Of a stretch of 64,000 bases of DNA, positions 16,218-26,900 are shown in pieces. This DNA comes from Ricordea florida (lineage: Eukaryota > Cnidaria > Anthozoa > Corallimorpharia > Ricordeidae). The position numbers were made by a program, and so were the translations under genes. The notes under the pieces are model-generated. The model was given only the letters and a program-made list of their open reading frames with translations. It was not told the origin of the DNA and did no database searches. The stretch covers positions 6,744,481-6,808,480 of the forward strand of contig OX453275.1 in assembly GCA_949710005.1 (NCBI GenBank), written 5' to 3'. Numbering within the stretch: position 1 is the first letter of the stretch; every line of letters begins with the position of its first letter.

Positions 16218-16353
16218 ATGGCTCATCTCCAGTGTAATATAATTTATTCCTTTTCTTTGTTAGTTAGGGTTAGGTGCATTGTTAAGAATGCTTAACTTTG
16301 TGTCCTTTGTTTTACGTCAGTTGTGTGAATGAATTATATTACACTGGAGATGA
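16218..16353. mobile_element. Palindromic miniature element, GGCTCATCTCCAGTG ends
   Basis: GGCTCATCTCCAGTGTAATA at the left is perfectly inverted at the right (TATTACACTGGAGATGAGCC). The complementarity continues inward into AATTTATTC/GAATGAATT. Short AT-rich spacer. Confidence 0.7.
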
Positions 16354-16359
16354 GCCAGT

Positions 16360-17500
16360 GCGTCTTACCCGTTTAGATCGTAATGCATAATTATAGTAAT
16401 ACACAACTGATCGATACCCGATCGACGTGCGACAGGAAAACCTATTATATATTCCTGTTTTTATGACTTATGCTGCCTTTTTTCCTACTAGATTAAACAG
16501 AAAAAAGCGAGCAGATGGAGCTTTATTTTGATGCGGCACAAGATATATTGGCAATATTGCGTTGGATTTACGAAGAAAATTAGTTTTTACAGTGTCGTTT
16601 TGTCTTCTAGAAGAGAATGGATCTTGGACGTAAATAATGATAAAAGGAGTATTTTTGGTGCTGGCAGTGCTATGGTTTGTTAATTCAATGTATTTGCCGC
16701 ACTTGTACAAACGAGTTTGTTATCATCTTGTTATCACTGTATTCATAACTATTGAAACTTTGTTAAATGTGATTTGCCCAAAGCTGCTGTATTTAATCTT
16801 TTCACTAATCTTCCGTTATTACTTGCATTACTTGTATGACTGTGTTATTACAGACTCCAGTCAGACTTGTTAAGTTTTTTCATACCATTAATAACTGTCT
16901 TTTAAAACATAAAATTATATTAAAATTAAAATTATATGGCTGGTGTTTAATGTCGATATGAGGGGCAATGATTGGTTATTTCACAGTCAGAATGTTAAAA
17001 TTAAATACGGACATTATTATAAACAGATCCGCTTAACATATTTCTTATTTGCCTCCTAAAATTCAAACTAAGAATTAAGTGCTGAATTAAAAGTAGTGAA
17101 AGCAAGATGAATTTTACCAGTGAAGACATGAAAGAAGACATGGAATACAGACATTAAGTTTTTTAAAAAAATTATTCCTTAGATGAAAGAGGCGCATTAC
17201 GACTAAAATTGGAAGGATGGGATTTCTAACTGAAATATAGCAGCACAATGATCTGTGTCACTTTTTCGGGACCGTACTAAAGAATATTGACCCTCAGTCG
17301 TTTGCGTGAGAACTTCACAAAGCTTGTTCTACATTGTCACTATTGGGAAAATGTTTTAAAGTGTAACGGAACATGTAATACAGTTGCAGTTGCTTCGTCT
17401 GAATAAGCTTTTAGACACTATTTCAAGTCGAAATTAGCCGTCCGTCACATACACTCAGCTGGTTGATATAATTCCTCGCACTGGCATATATGAACCCACG
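16360..17500. other. Non-coding host sequence
   Basis: AT-rich sequence with frequent stops in all frames. Some short hydrophobic frames (for example near 16,637-16,873) look accidental. No gene, RNA or clear mobile element recognised. Confidence 0.4.
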
Positions 17501-17508
17501 GAGCAATT

Positions 17509-17616
17509 TCAGAATACCCGTCCACTTCATTTACATGTGTCGGGGGCTTTTGAAGAACGAGGTAGATCACAATGGACTCTTTTGTTATTCATCAGTATGT
17601 AAATAAGTGGACGGGT
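17509..17616. repeat. Inverted repeat, CAGAATACCCGTCCACTT arms
   Basis: TCAGAATACCCGTCCACTTC...TTTACAT at the left pairs with ATGTAAATAAGTGGACGGGT...ATTCTGA at the right. The arms are about 28 bases with a 50-base loop. Confidence 0.65.
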
Positions 17617-17660
17617 ATTCTGAATTCTAGCCGAACCCACTATGGTCCTTTTGTCAGCGT

Positions 17661-17760
17661 AGACCGCTGGTTTAGCTCAGCAAGTAGAGTGTGGCACCTG
17701 TATGCACAATGTCGCGGGCCCAAATCCCGTTCTAGCCGATTCTATTTTCAGGATTAGTCG
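17661..17760 (+). mobile_element. tRNA-derived SINE head
   Basis: Pol III box A-like TGGTTTAGCTCAGCAAGTAG and box B-like GGCCCAAATCC are correctly spaced (about 45 bases). The cloverleaf stems do not pair properly, so this is a tRNA-derived SINE or relic and not a working tRNA gene. Confidence 0.5.
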
Positions 17761-18214
17761 CAATTGATAAAAATTGGAAGGGCCAAATCTTCAATTACTA
17801 TTCCATGTGAAGACAAATTAGAAAACTGCTAGATATCTTGGCGAGTTACGTCTGTTTCCCAGGCCATGCTGTCCATCCCGAGGAACCTTTTGCCGTACAG
17901 GAAATATGAGCAATGAAACGCTGAGCTTTTAAGTCCATCACACTACGAACAACTTTCTTTCTGTATTCTAACCATGACTGGGCTGCTAGATAGTCGCGGT
18001 AAACCTCTCGCTCTGTTAGACATCTGTAGAAGAACACAAGTTCAAACTCTTATTAGCTTCGTAACTCCACTTTAAGGGCTGTCAGTGGCTACTACATGTT
18101 AGTTGAAACGAATTCTCATGAATCCTGCAATCTGATTGGCTAACGTACTCAGTATCTATTTAAACAACAGACTGTTTCTGTCGAAGAACTATCGGCTGAT
18201 AGTTGCCCCGCGGA

Positions 18215-18297
18215 AATTTGATGTTCTTAAAACAAATATTTGCCCGAGAAGCGAAGCTTCAAGGGCAAATATGCCAGTTTTAAAACATCAAATTTCT
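18215..18297. repeat. Hairpin, AATTTGATGTT arms
   Basis: AAATTTGATGTTCTTAAAAC and, further in, AAATATTTGCCC are inverted at GGGCAAATATGCC and GTTTTAAAACATCAAATTT, around an AGAAGCGAAGCTTC centre. It is followed directly by a 50-base Penelope-type tail fragment (to about 18,350). Confidence 0.6.
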
Positions 18298-18595
18298 TGT
18301 GTTTCAATTCCCCACCGAAGCAGCACCAGAAACTATCCCCACAATACTTATGATAAAAGGCTTATTGACTTTATTGGCTGAGTTAGTTCGGACAAGGCGG
18401 GTCAATGTTTGGCTCTTTGTCGTAACGTGCGGATCGTACGTCCTGCTCACGTCGCTCACTACAGTGATTTGAGTGATCGACCAAAGCGAGCAAACTATTT
18501 TTCCGTCTGGTCCTCTCACTCAGTCAACAAGTCCAGTTCAGTCCGCCCTATCTACATACACAGAAGTCCATGATCTAGAAGAGCCAATTCCCCAA

Positions 18596-18836
18596 GCTGG
18601 GTAAATCAAACGAGTTGATTAAGTAAGTTATACCACCGTAAGGTAAAAGGGAGGTGCTGACGTTTCGAGCGTTAGCCCTTCGTCCTTCGCTCCGACGAAG
18701 GGCTAACGCTCGAAACGTCAGCACCTCCCTTTTACCTTACGGTGGTCACTTAATCAACTCGTTTGATTTACCCAGTTTCTTGTGTTTCAATTTCTCACCG
18801 ACGCAGCACCAGTTTCTTTAGAAACTATCCCACAAT
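18596..18836. mobile_element. Penelope-type terminal sequence in foldback arrangement
   Basis: Two inverted arms carry TTATACCACCGTAAGGTAAA and GGTGCTGACGTTTCGAGCGT and meet at GACGAAGG. A single-copy tail runs on through TTTCTTGTGTTTCAATTTC to AGAAACTATCCCACAAT. The arm contains a hammerhead-like core: (C)GACGA, stem AGGGC/GCUC-like, then CGAAACGTC. The same sequence family recurs at 31,620/33,300, 38,720 and 39,490. Confidence 0.65.
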
Positions 18837-18839
18837 TCC

Positions 18840-19644
18840 CCAAGCTGGTTGTTTCCCAAGTTACCCTGAAACACAAGTTATTGAGTACAGCACAAGAGGA
18901 ATGGACAAAACGCAGGGACATCCTGTTATCAAATAAAATGCGGCCGCCATGACAAACGAGACATACAAAATGGCGTAGTTTCGATTCACATTCATCGATC
19001 ATGGGTTTCTGACCTGATTTTCGCGTCAATTACAGGTACACACATGTTAACAACATGCACAATCAAAAGTTTCTCTCTCACTATCACTTTCGTAGTGGAG
19101 CGCGCTCGCGCTACGATACACACAAACAATTAGGCTACAGGATGCGCTAATGTATCTATCATTACCCAAGTATCCATAGAATCAGTCAGCAGTTTAGTCT
19201 TGTGTGCGCGCATATTATCAGGGCGTGTGCTTTGCTAGTTATCAACAATTACGAACCCATGAAAACAAAATTTTTAAGTACAGCAGTTTAGTATTATCTG
19301 GTCTAACCTGTGTCTGGAGCAGTAGGAGTCTTCAAACATTTCCAGCTGATCGCGGCCACTGAGCTCGACTACTTTTCTCTTAGGAACTTTTAACACTCGA
19401 ACTCCCGCGCTTACCAGGATATTACCTGGGGCAGACGATTCTTTAGCACTGAGGGTCATCAGATCCTAAGAAAGGCAACATGTCAGAGCAAATATTAGTG
19501 AAGCCTCTATCCGGGGCATCTTAATCTTAGTCCACTCACTGGAACTTTTCACTTTATAAGTATAACTTCCGGAAGTCGCCCGGAAATCAACCGCATTTCA
19601 GTTGCAGCTCGGCCCTGCGGAGACACCCCCCATAGGTTTTAACC
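18840..19644. other. Non-coding host sequence
   Basis: Mixed-composition DNA without a supported gene. A short minus-strand frame at 19,274-19,459 is not backed by splice or domain evidence. Confidence 0.35.
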
Positions 19645-19648
19645 TTAG

Positions 19649-19937
19649 GGACGGACCATTAGAAAAGTGATGGGGGGGGGGGTGGGGAATTTTCAGCTTG
19701 CACGAATTTTTTTTTTCGCTCACTGCTTGTGCAGGAATTTTTTTTTCAGGTGAACCCCTCTGCACGAATTTTTTTTACTACGTGTGAAAAAGTCACAATT
19801 GGACCTTCCTTCTGCATGAATTTTTTTTTACCTTCTTCTTTGTATGAATTTTTTGCATGGCATTTTCCCTTGCATGAATTTTTTTGTGTTTTTCCCCACC
19901 CCCCCCCCCCCCCATCACTTTTCTAATGGTCCGTGCC
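19649..19937. mobile_element. Miniature element with poly-G-bounded ends, TSD TTAG
   Basis: Terminal repeats G(G/C)ACGGACCATTAGAAAAG followed by TGATGGGG run into long G (left) and C (right) runs. TTAG at 19,645-19,648 and 19,938-19,941 is a 4-base target duplication. The interior is a series of TGCA(C/T)GAATTTTTTTT repeats. The 4-base TTAG (TTAA-like) target suggests a piggyBac or Kolobok-type parent. Confidence 0.75.
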
Positions 19938-20059
19938 TTAGACTGTGCGTATGGACAAGAGAAATTGAGGACCCCTACCAAGTCCCAAGGTCTAATTTGT
20001 GTTTGGGCTGTCTTTAATGGAGGGAGGAAGTCCGTAAAACCTGGAGACAAGTCCTTGAA

Positions 20060-20170
20060 GCAAGGAGAGAAACGAATAATAAACCAATGCTTGATGAGAC
20101 AGCGGGAACCGAACCCAGGTTCAGAGGTAAGAGGCGAGTACTCACTTCTACGCCAACCTAGTTCCCCGAT
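20060..20170 (-). mobile_element. tRNA-derived SINE fragment
   Basis: On the minus strand, box A-like TTGGCGTAGAAGTGAGTACTC is followed by box B GGGTTCGGTTCCCGC, the standard head of cnidarian tRNA-derived SINEs. No intact cloverleaf. Confidence 0.55.
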
Positions 20171-21210
20171 TTATCCTTTCCAAGCAATAGAAACGGAAAA
20201 TGCATTCAACTTCACAAAGAAACTGGGCTTGTTTTCAATTTATGTGGGAAAACCGGTCAATGTACGGTTTCCGCAAATTGAAAAAAAAAAATTATTAAAA
20301 AAGAAAATTGGGAAATCAGTTCTGTTAGGAATTGCCCTTTTACCATTTGCAAAACCCATGCACTCTTGGTGTTGAGAACAAATTTAGAATTGCCAGCAAA
20401 AGGTCTTACAGATGACTTAAAAGGAAATGGACACGAAGTTGCGTTGGTTTGAAACATTCCGATCGGTAAAACAGGACTAACTTTTCAGACGTTCTGTTTC
20501 TTCCGGAAAATCACCACCGGAACGTCCAGGATATTCGTGTTCCACTTACTTTCCAATTCAAACGGAATTACCGGACACGTTTTGTAAATAGTAAACCCTC
20601 TGAAAGTCCTGTTAATTTCTACGTACCCAGGCATCTTTCGCTTGCAGAGATCCTACGTTGACAAAACACGTGTCCACCCGTTTTCGAGGGAGGGCTGTCA
20701 TTGGTCGAGGCAGAGGTCGATCTTGGAATAGGCCGACTGTTGCGTCAGATTCCTCGACAGCTTTCAAATCAACTTTTCTTAACATTTCCAGCTTACCCTA
20801 CGAAAAAAAAACATTTTTAAAGTTCATACAAATTGTTACAACCTATGGCCATATCACCTGACTCGGTTGGGTTAAATTGGCCACTAATATTTCTTTCAAA
20901 CGCTAAAGCTTTGATGTGCCATGTGTCGCATTATCCTCTAGTTTAAGTTTGGGAATAAATGTAAATATCATTTATATAATTCATGTAATTTATGTATTTA
21001 TATTTATGTAATTTATGATTTTCATTATTGACACAGTGTTTTTTATCCTTATTTTCATGAGCTGGTAATAACTTTTAATGACTTATTGTGCTTTTTTTTA
21101 ATAGAAAGGTTTTTTTTAATTGAAATGAATTGTTTTTAATTGGAATATTTCTTTTTTATTTTAAGGTTGTTCATATATATTTTTTGCTGTTTTATTAATA
21201 AGGTTGGGTT
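20170..21210. other. Non-coding host sequence
   Basis: No gene that I can support. A plus-strand frame after CTTGCAG (20,647) encodes an Arg/Gly-rich peptide (FRGRAVIGRGRGRSWNRP) and might be an isolated host exon, but no donor or partner exon was found. Confidence 0.3.
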
Positions 21211-21211
21211 T

Positions 21212-21280
21212 TTTATTATATTATTATTATGACTATGATTATGATTATGATTATTACCATTATTATTATTATTGTTTCCT
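21212..21280. repeat. ATT/ATG trinucleotide microsatellite
   Basis: Runs of TTATTATTA, ATGATTATGATT and ATTATTATTATT. Confidence 0.8.
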
Positions 21281-21289
21281 AATTTTATA

Positions 21290-22690
21290 GGTGCTGAAAT
21301 TGACGCAGGAAAATTGAAACAAATAAGATTCTTGCGATCTTTAGACACTAGTGAAAATTCATCGTTCGCACTGCTGATTGGACGAACAATATTTTTTCAT
21401 TAGTGAAGTTTTATCGTTTGTGTACTGCCTGAAAGGCGCCGGTAAAAACGCTAACACTGCTTTTATTCGAGAAAATGGTTGCGACAAAGTCTCAATAGTA
21501 ATGAAATAGACAGATTACAGCATGGAAAGTGCTTTGTACAATTTGTATTTCTTCGTTGATGCACATCAGATAATTCACTCGTTCGTCTTCTGATTCAACT
21601 ACAAGGTATTTTCTATAACTGAAGCAATCTAATAACACCAAGTCAAAATTAAAGAGTATACACTACACGCAAATAGCAGAGCTAATCGTAACGAGTAGTC
21701 TAATAGCATATATAAAATATGAAATAATAAGAAAAGCAAAAGCAAAACTCATAAAGAGAGAAATAGAACAAAATTAGAGAGTAATGTAATAACGATTTTT
21801 CAATTTCAATAAGAATCAGTGGGCGTCAACATAAGCATCCTCAGCTTCTAGTACTGTAAGCAGGAATTTACGAATACGTTTTTTGAAACGTCGTTTTGCA
21901 TGCGAACACCAATCAGAAGGTAGAGAGTTTCATAATCTTGTTCCAAAGTAAGAAACAGATTTCAACTGTACGTTCAATCGTGATTCGCGGACATAATAGT
22001 TACCCATAGCTGAGAATCGGGTACTGTATTTACGAATACTAGATGAGCAATTAAAAAGATTCCGAATACTTTTCGGTACAGACTTGTTGGATACATCATG
22101 CATTAGGCAGGATACTGTCTCAAAGAAAAGCATGACAATAGAGCGTTTTCATTCACGTGGCCAGCAGCCATGCAAATTTTTTGGAACAAAAGAACGTTTT
22201 TACATAAGAAAAGAGTTCAACTCCCAGAGGATTAGTTTGGAACACCAACATGGCCGCCGTTTCATTGTTTTGGAACACCAATATGCCTGCTGTGACGTCA
22301 TGTGAAAACGCTCTATTGGTAGAATATTAGAAGTCATGGGGTCGCATGGAGTCTATTATTACAGAAAAAGATGATACCATTCCCGTCTTACTAACTTTTT
22401 ACCTTAATTATTAAGTATATGGACTCCGACGCCGTTGAGTCAATATCCACGAGTTTGCCATAGGAAAACTAAAAACAAACAACAACAACAACAATGAAAA
22501 GTAACTTATGACCAAAACGCCAAGATTATGGAGTTTTTTTTTTTTTAATTCTGGGGATATAATTATAACATAATGCATAATGTCACATATTCTTACCTCC
22601 CTTATGTGGGACCGAAAGCTTAACGACTTTAACGACTCGTCTTTCCAACCATGAAACAAAGGATGGGTCCTGTGAAAAAAATATTGATTC
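21290..22690. other. Non-coding host sequence
   Basis: No gene or RNA recognised. A short segment at 22,140-22,320 has a near repeat of TTGGAACACCAA. Confidence 0.35.
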
Positions 22691-22699
22691 ACGGAGAGA

Positions 22700-23045
22700 G
22701 GTAACCCAAAAAAGATTCAGCAAATTAAGGCGCAAACGAGCCACAGGGCTCACACGGTCAGAGCTTATCCCGGTTTCAGTGGCATGAAGCACCTGGGAGC
22801 ATTGTTACTTCCCAACCCCCTACCCCCACCCCCCATGGATGGAATGCTAGTCCAACGCAGGGCTACCCCCAGCATTATATCGCCGGTTCCCATTTATACA
22901 CCTGGGAGGAGAGCTAAGAGATAATTTGGTCAATGTGGAGTTAAGTCTCTTATCTATTAAAGAAACAACCAGTGCCATCACCAGGGTTCGAACTCTGGAC
23001 CTCCTACTCGGAGGTCCGAGACACGCTAACCACTGCCACTACAAA
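22700..23045 (-). mobile_element. Full-length tRNA-derived SINE
   Basis: On the minus strand the head has box A GTGGTTAGCGTGTCTCGG and box B AGAGTTCGAACCCTGG, then a body passing through CCCTGCGTTGGACTAGCATT, and a tail with GTGCTTCATGCCACTGAAAC and GGGATAAGCTC. The same tail occurs at about 37,480 in the window, which shows it is a dispersed family. Confidence 0.75.
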
Positions 23046-23234
23046 GATTAAGCAAACAAAAAAACAAGAAAGCTAACTAAACGAAAACGTATTTAGAGTC
23101 CACTCAGTGAGGAACATTCATTACAATAACTAGGTCCGCAATGCGGACATGTGTGGCTTAATAGACCACGTGACAGGCGCTCGACCCCCGTGGACAGACT
23201 GAAATAAATAAACCCGATAGTGCCATAATATGGC

Positions 23235-23645
23235 CCCGGGGGGGTACTCCCATATATGGGCTATATAGGTACGTGCCGCGGAATAGGGTATGGTTTTTGA
23301 GGTTCTCGGTCCTTAAATAGGGTATCCTTTTTGACCCTTTTGTTTCTGTGTCCCTGGTGTGGTCCTTAGATAGGGTAGCGTAATTGTATTGTCTAATACT
23401 GGAGTGTGATATGTATATTATGCTTGATGTATGCATCCAATGACACAAAGAAGAAATAAAGTTTTCCTTTTCATGCTATTAATAATTTTGTTTTTTTCCT
23501 TGAACAGGGTGTCATTTTTCGGCTTTGGGCCTTAAAATGGGTATCAGTTTTCGCTTTCTTAGTCCTTAAATAGGGTTAGGGTTCACGATCCTTCGCGGCA
23601 CACCCCTATCCAAAATTCGCGGGAGTACCACCCCCCCCCCCCCCG
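23235..23645. mobile_element. hAT-like MITE with poly-G/C ends, 8-bp TSD
   Basis: AATATGGC occurs at 23,227-23,234 and 23,646-23,653 as an exact 8-base target duplication. The ends are CCCGGGGGGGTACTCC and the inverted GGAGTACCACCCCC. The interior has repeated TAGGGTA(T/G) words. The 48,105 element is a second member, sharing CATATATGGGCTATATAGGT. Confidence 0.85.
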
Positions 23646-23748
23646 AATATGGCTTTAACTTTACACCTCGTGTAAGCCACACGAAAGGACTTTCAGACAA
23701 GCAGCACACGTGACTTGGACAGACCTTTTATCTTTGAACGTGTGATGT

Positions 23749-23919
23749 TTATTTTGACGTTACAAACCTTAAGACATTAACTTTCTCCTCGTATTCTCTT
23801 TGAAAAACATCTGGACAATGTTCCAATATCGTCTCTCTGTTCACTATCACAACTTCAACTCGCTCCCGACAGATTACTGTAGCTGTTCTCCTAGCTTCAT
23901 GCGAAATAAGGGCAATCTC
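23749..23919 (-). CDS. CNBD2: CNBD2-like exon 5 (phosphate-binding cassette)
   Basis: The acceptor TTTCCAATTGAAG precedes GAGATTGCC. It encodes EIALISHEARRTATVIC, the second half of the cNMP-binding domain, and ends at TAA (23,749). The short tail after EEKVNVLRF may be read-through of a donor at AGGTTTGT. Confidence 0.75.
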   Translation of the reverse strand, partial: EIALISHEARRTATVICRERVEVVIVNRETILEHCPDVFQREYEEKVNVLRFVTSK

Positions 23920-26900
23920 CTTCAATTGGAAACAAAACGGTTATTTTTTTTCTTGTTACCGATAGCACTGTTTTTTTTGAAAAGCAATTGAAAAGCAAGA
24001 AAATTCAGATTTCTTTGGCTTAGAGCCCAACACCTGATCTGCAGATGACTGCCTACAAATAATGGTCTTCGTATGAGCCCTGCCATCTGTGATTTTGCTG
24101 CAAATCATACTTTCCTCACGCATATTTACTCTGTTCCCTATTCTGATCCTTAAAGACTTCGTTTTTTCTTGTTAGACAAATTTTCGCATTTAATAGTTCT
24201 AGAAACAAGATTGCTTGATCTTCATATCTCATTCTCAAGCTTGTCCCCAGGCGCTTCCTTCTACGCGTGGTTTGGGATACGAAAAAAATTAAGTTACTGT
24301 CTTAGAACCTATAAAGCTTGGTGAAACAAGCATTTGTTTCTCATTAAACTTCCATAAACAACGTGCCCTGCTATGCTTTCCTCATGTGTTTTTAAATTAC
24401 CTCACATTTGTAACTGTGTTAACCAATAAAAACGAATGCTTTACCCCAAAGGCGTCGTTCTTTTGCAAAACATCCACAGTATTGGTGACGTAGATTCCAG
24501 TCTTGTAATCTCTCCTGCTCACGGTCACGGAGACTGAGCCCGACACTATGAAGTAGAAGCAAAAGCCCGGATGTCCTTGTCGTATGATTAACCGATGGCG
24601 TTCATAGCTGTTGTCAAGGAGAAAACAAAATTGCCATGCCAGATATTCTCACGTTTGCGAACAAACGTTTTTGCCAAATACTGTAGCCAAGACGTAAGCA
24701 AGTGTTCGTTTACGGAGTTAGCGTCCTCTTTCCAACGAGAGAGTCGATCATTATGCTGTTCAAAGTAATTTTGCGTTTATTTTAGGGCCTGTTGACATGG
24801 AGTGAGGGTGTCCCGGCTAACCGGGTTACCCAGCTAGAAGGTTTGAAACCTAGCCCGCCTTTACATGCCACTCACCATCCGGGATAGTCAGTGGGCTGCG
24901 GGGGGTTATCGTTTGAGCGGCGGCTAAGCACAACAAACAAAATGGCCGACCAAAGGAACTTTTGAAATCTTATTTCAGCTTTTTGCACGCACACGGCCTG
25001 TTTTAATTTTTTACCTGAGACTCATCCAATACTTTGATCTCTTCAGATTTATCTGTTCAGCAGATAACACTGGCAAATGGTAACGACAAAACAATTCACT
25101 TCGCCTTGTTTTCGCGGTTTATCTCACCTCGGCTAGCCGGTGCGAACCGTTTACATGGCAAAAAGCTATACCGCCAAACTGGGTGCCCCGGACAAGTAGA
25201 CAGGGTGCCCTGGGTAGGCAGGCTTCCCTGTCTAGCATGTTAACACCTCTAGATCTATGCGTTTTCTAAAGAAACGAATGAAAAGCTAGCCCGCCCAGCT
25301 CAGTTTGCCGGGAAACTCGGTGAGCTGGGGCACCCTCCCTCCATGTAAAAAAGCCCTTAATTTTGTATTGCAACAATAATTGATTGGTTAAAGAATTTAG
25401 CGTCAACAGCCCAACCAATCAGAAATAAAACTACAGCTAATCGTACCCAGATCGCGCACTTTTTCCCGCTCATTGTTCATGCTAACCACGTGTATTTGCT
25501 TTGTGTTCTCATAGGTCTATTGGACTGTGTGAACCTTTTTCGATTGGTTAGAACATTTAACTTAGTTTTAAGTCTTCTGCAGTTAGTTAAAAGACGCTCC
25601 AAATTATATTGTGACAGAGTATAACTGTTGGAAATGTGCCTTGTGCCATTATCGAAGTCAGGTAGTATTTACCTGGAGTTTTGAGGTCGACTTCACTTGG
25701 GCAGGAGAGACACAACGCAACAAGAAGTTCTAAAAGTGCCTTAATAAAGGCGAAAAACGAGAGGAGATGTGGCAACAAGATCAAGTATTGCGCATGCTGC
25801 GGACACACGTAACAAGGGTTTTCTGACGATAAGGTGAGCTAGGAAATGCAACACAAAATCCCCAAGTTCAAAGAAAACGTCTCTCACGTGCACTCAACGT
25901 GGCTGCTGTGTAAATAACAGCATCCTATGCATGCGTACAACAACCTGAGGATTAATCCATTTCCAAAATTTGCCCCTTACCAGGCGTATGTCATGGTCCT
26001 GCATAAGTTTTGCTGTGCCTCTCGGGAAAACTTTCCAAAGCTCTTCAGTCCTCTCAGTAAAGTGACGAGTTTGTTGATTTCAGGCTCTGTCCGACTTTCG
26101 GGTTCCTTTGCGCAAGTCCAGCGCGCCCACAGAGGAAAGTGCAGCTAAGAGAAACAGTCAATTAAAATATGGGGTGTAACGATAAATTCCTAAAAAAATC
26201 GTCTTGAGAAGGTCGGCTTTATTTCATTTCATGCAAGTCACAAGTTGGTTGTGTTTGCAGCTTTGCAGTGGTCTATCTTTGACTTTCCTTTTCAGCGACA
26301 GACGAAAATCAAGAACTGCGACCATTCGTTTACTTGGAAAGCCATTAAACAGCACTGTACTGTGATACTGTTTGTTTTACTATACAGTGTGGTTCTATCT
26401 TTTCCATCTGTGGATTAAACCATGATGTAGTGTAACCATTCTTTGGAAAGCTATTGTACTGTACCGTGGTACCGTTTGTTTTACTATACAGTGTGGATCT
26501 ATCTTTTTCATCCGTGGATCAAACCATGCACTGTGACCATTCTTTGGAAAGCTTCTGAACAGTGCTCTGTTTGTTTTACTATACAGTGCGGTTCTAAATT
26601 TTCCGTCTGTGATAAATCTATTTACAGTACCTTTAGGAACCAAGTGCCTGGTGACCAAAACAGCGGAATTTAGACATAAGAACAAAGGCATGGAGGTTAT
26701 CAAATTATCGGTTTAAATTTGATCCTTAGAGCAAAATGTTACATTCGATCACTTGAAAATCCCTACAGCAAAATGAGGTAACGGAAATAGTTCAAAGTAT
26801 AATTACGTCATCAAATTAAATGTTAATCACTGTAGTGATAACGAATGAAAAGCGCTTGAGCGTGTGTTGCAAACACGCGATAGCTGTACTTCCATCGAGA

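Noticed and set aside
17661-17760. Functional tRNA gene
   Set aside because: Box A and box B are present but the acceptor and anticodon stems do not pair. Treated as a SINE relic.
20648-20861. Arg/Gly-rich host exon
   Set aside because: A fair acceptor precedes it, but no donor, partner exon or recognised domain was found.
25587-25808. Hydrophobic exon-like stretch between CNBD2-like exons 3 and 4
   Set aside because: It has AG and GT at its ends, but the cNMP domain reads continuously from exon 3 to exon 4 without it, and the phase does not fit.
26395-26703. Minus-strand 102-aa frame
   Set aside because: Lies entirely in satellite units within an intron.
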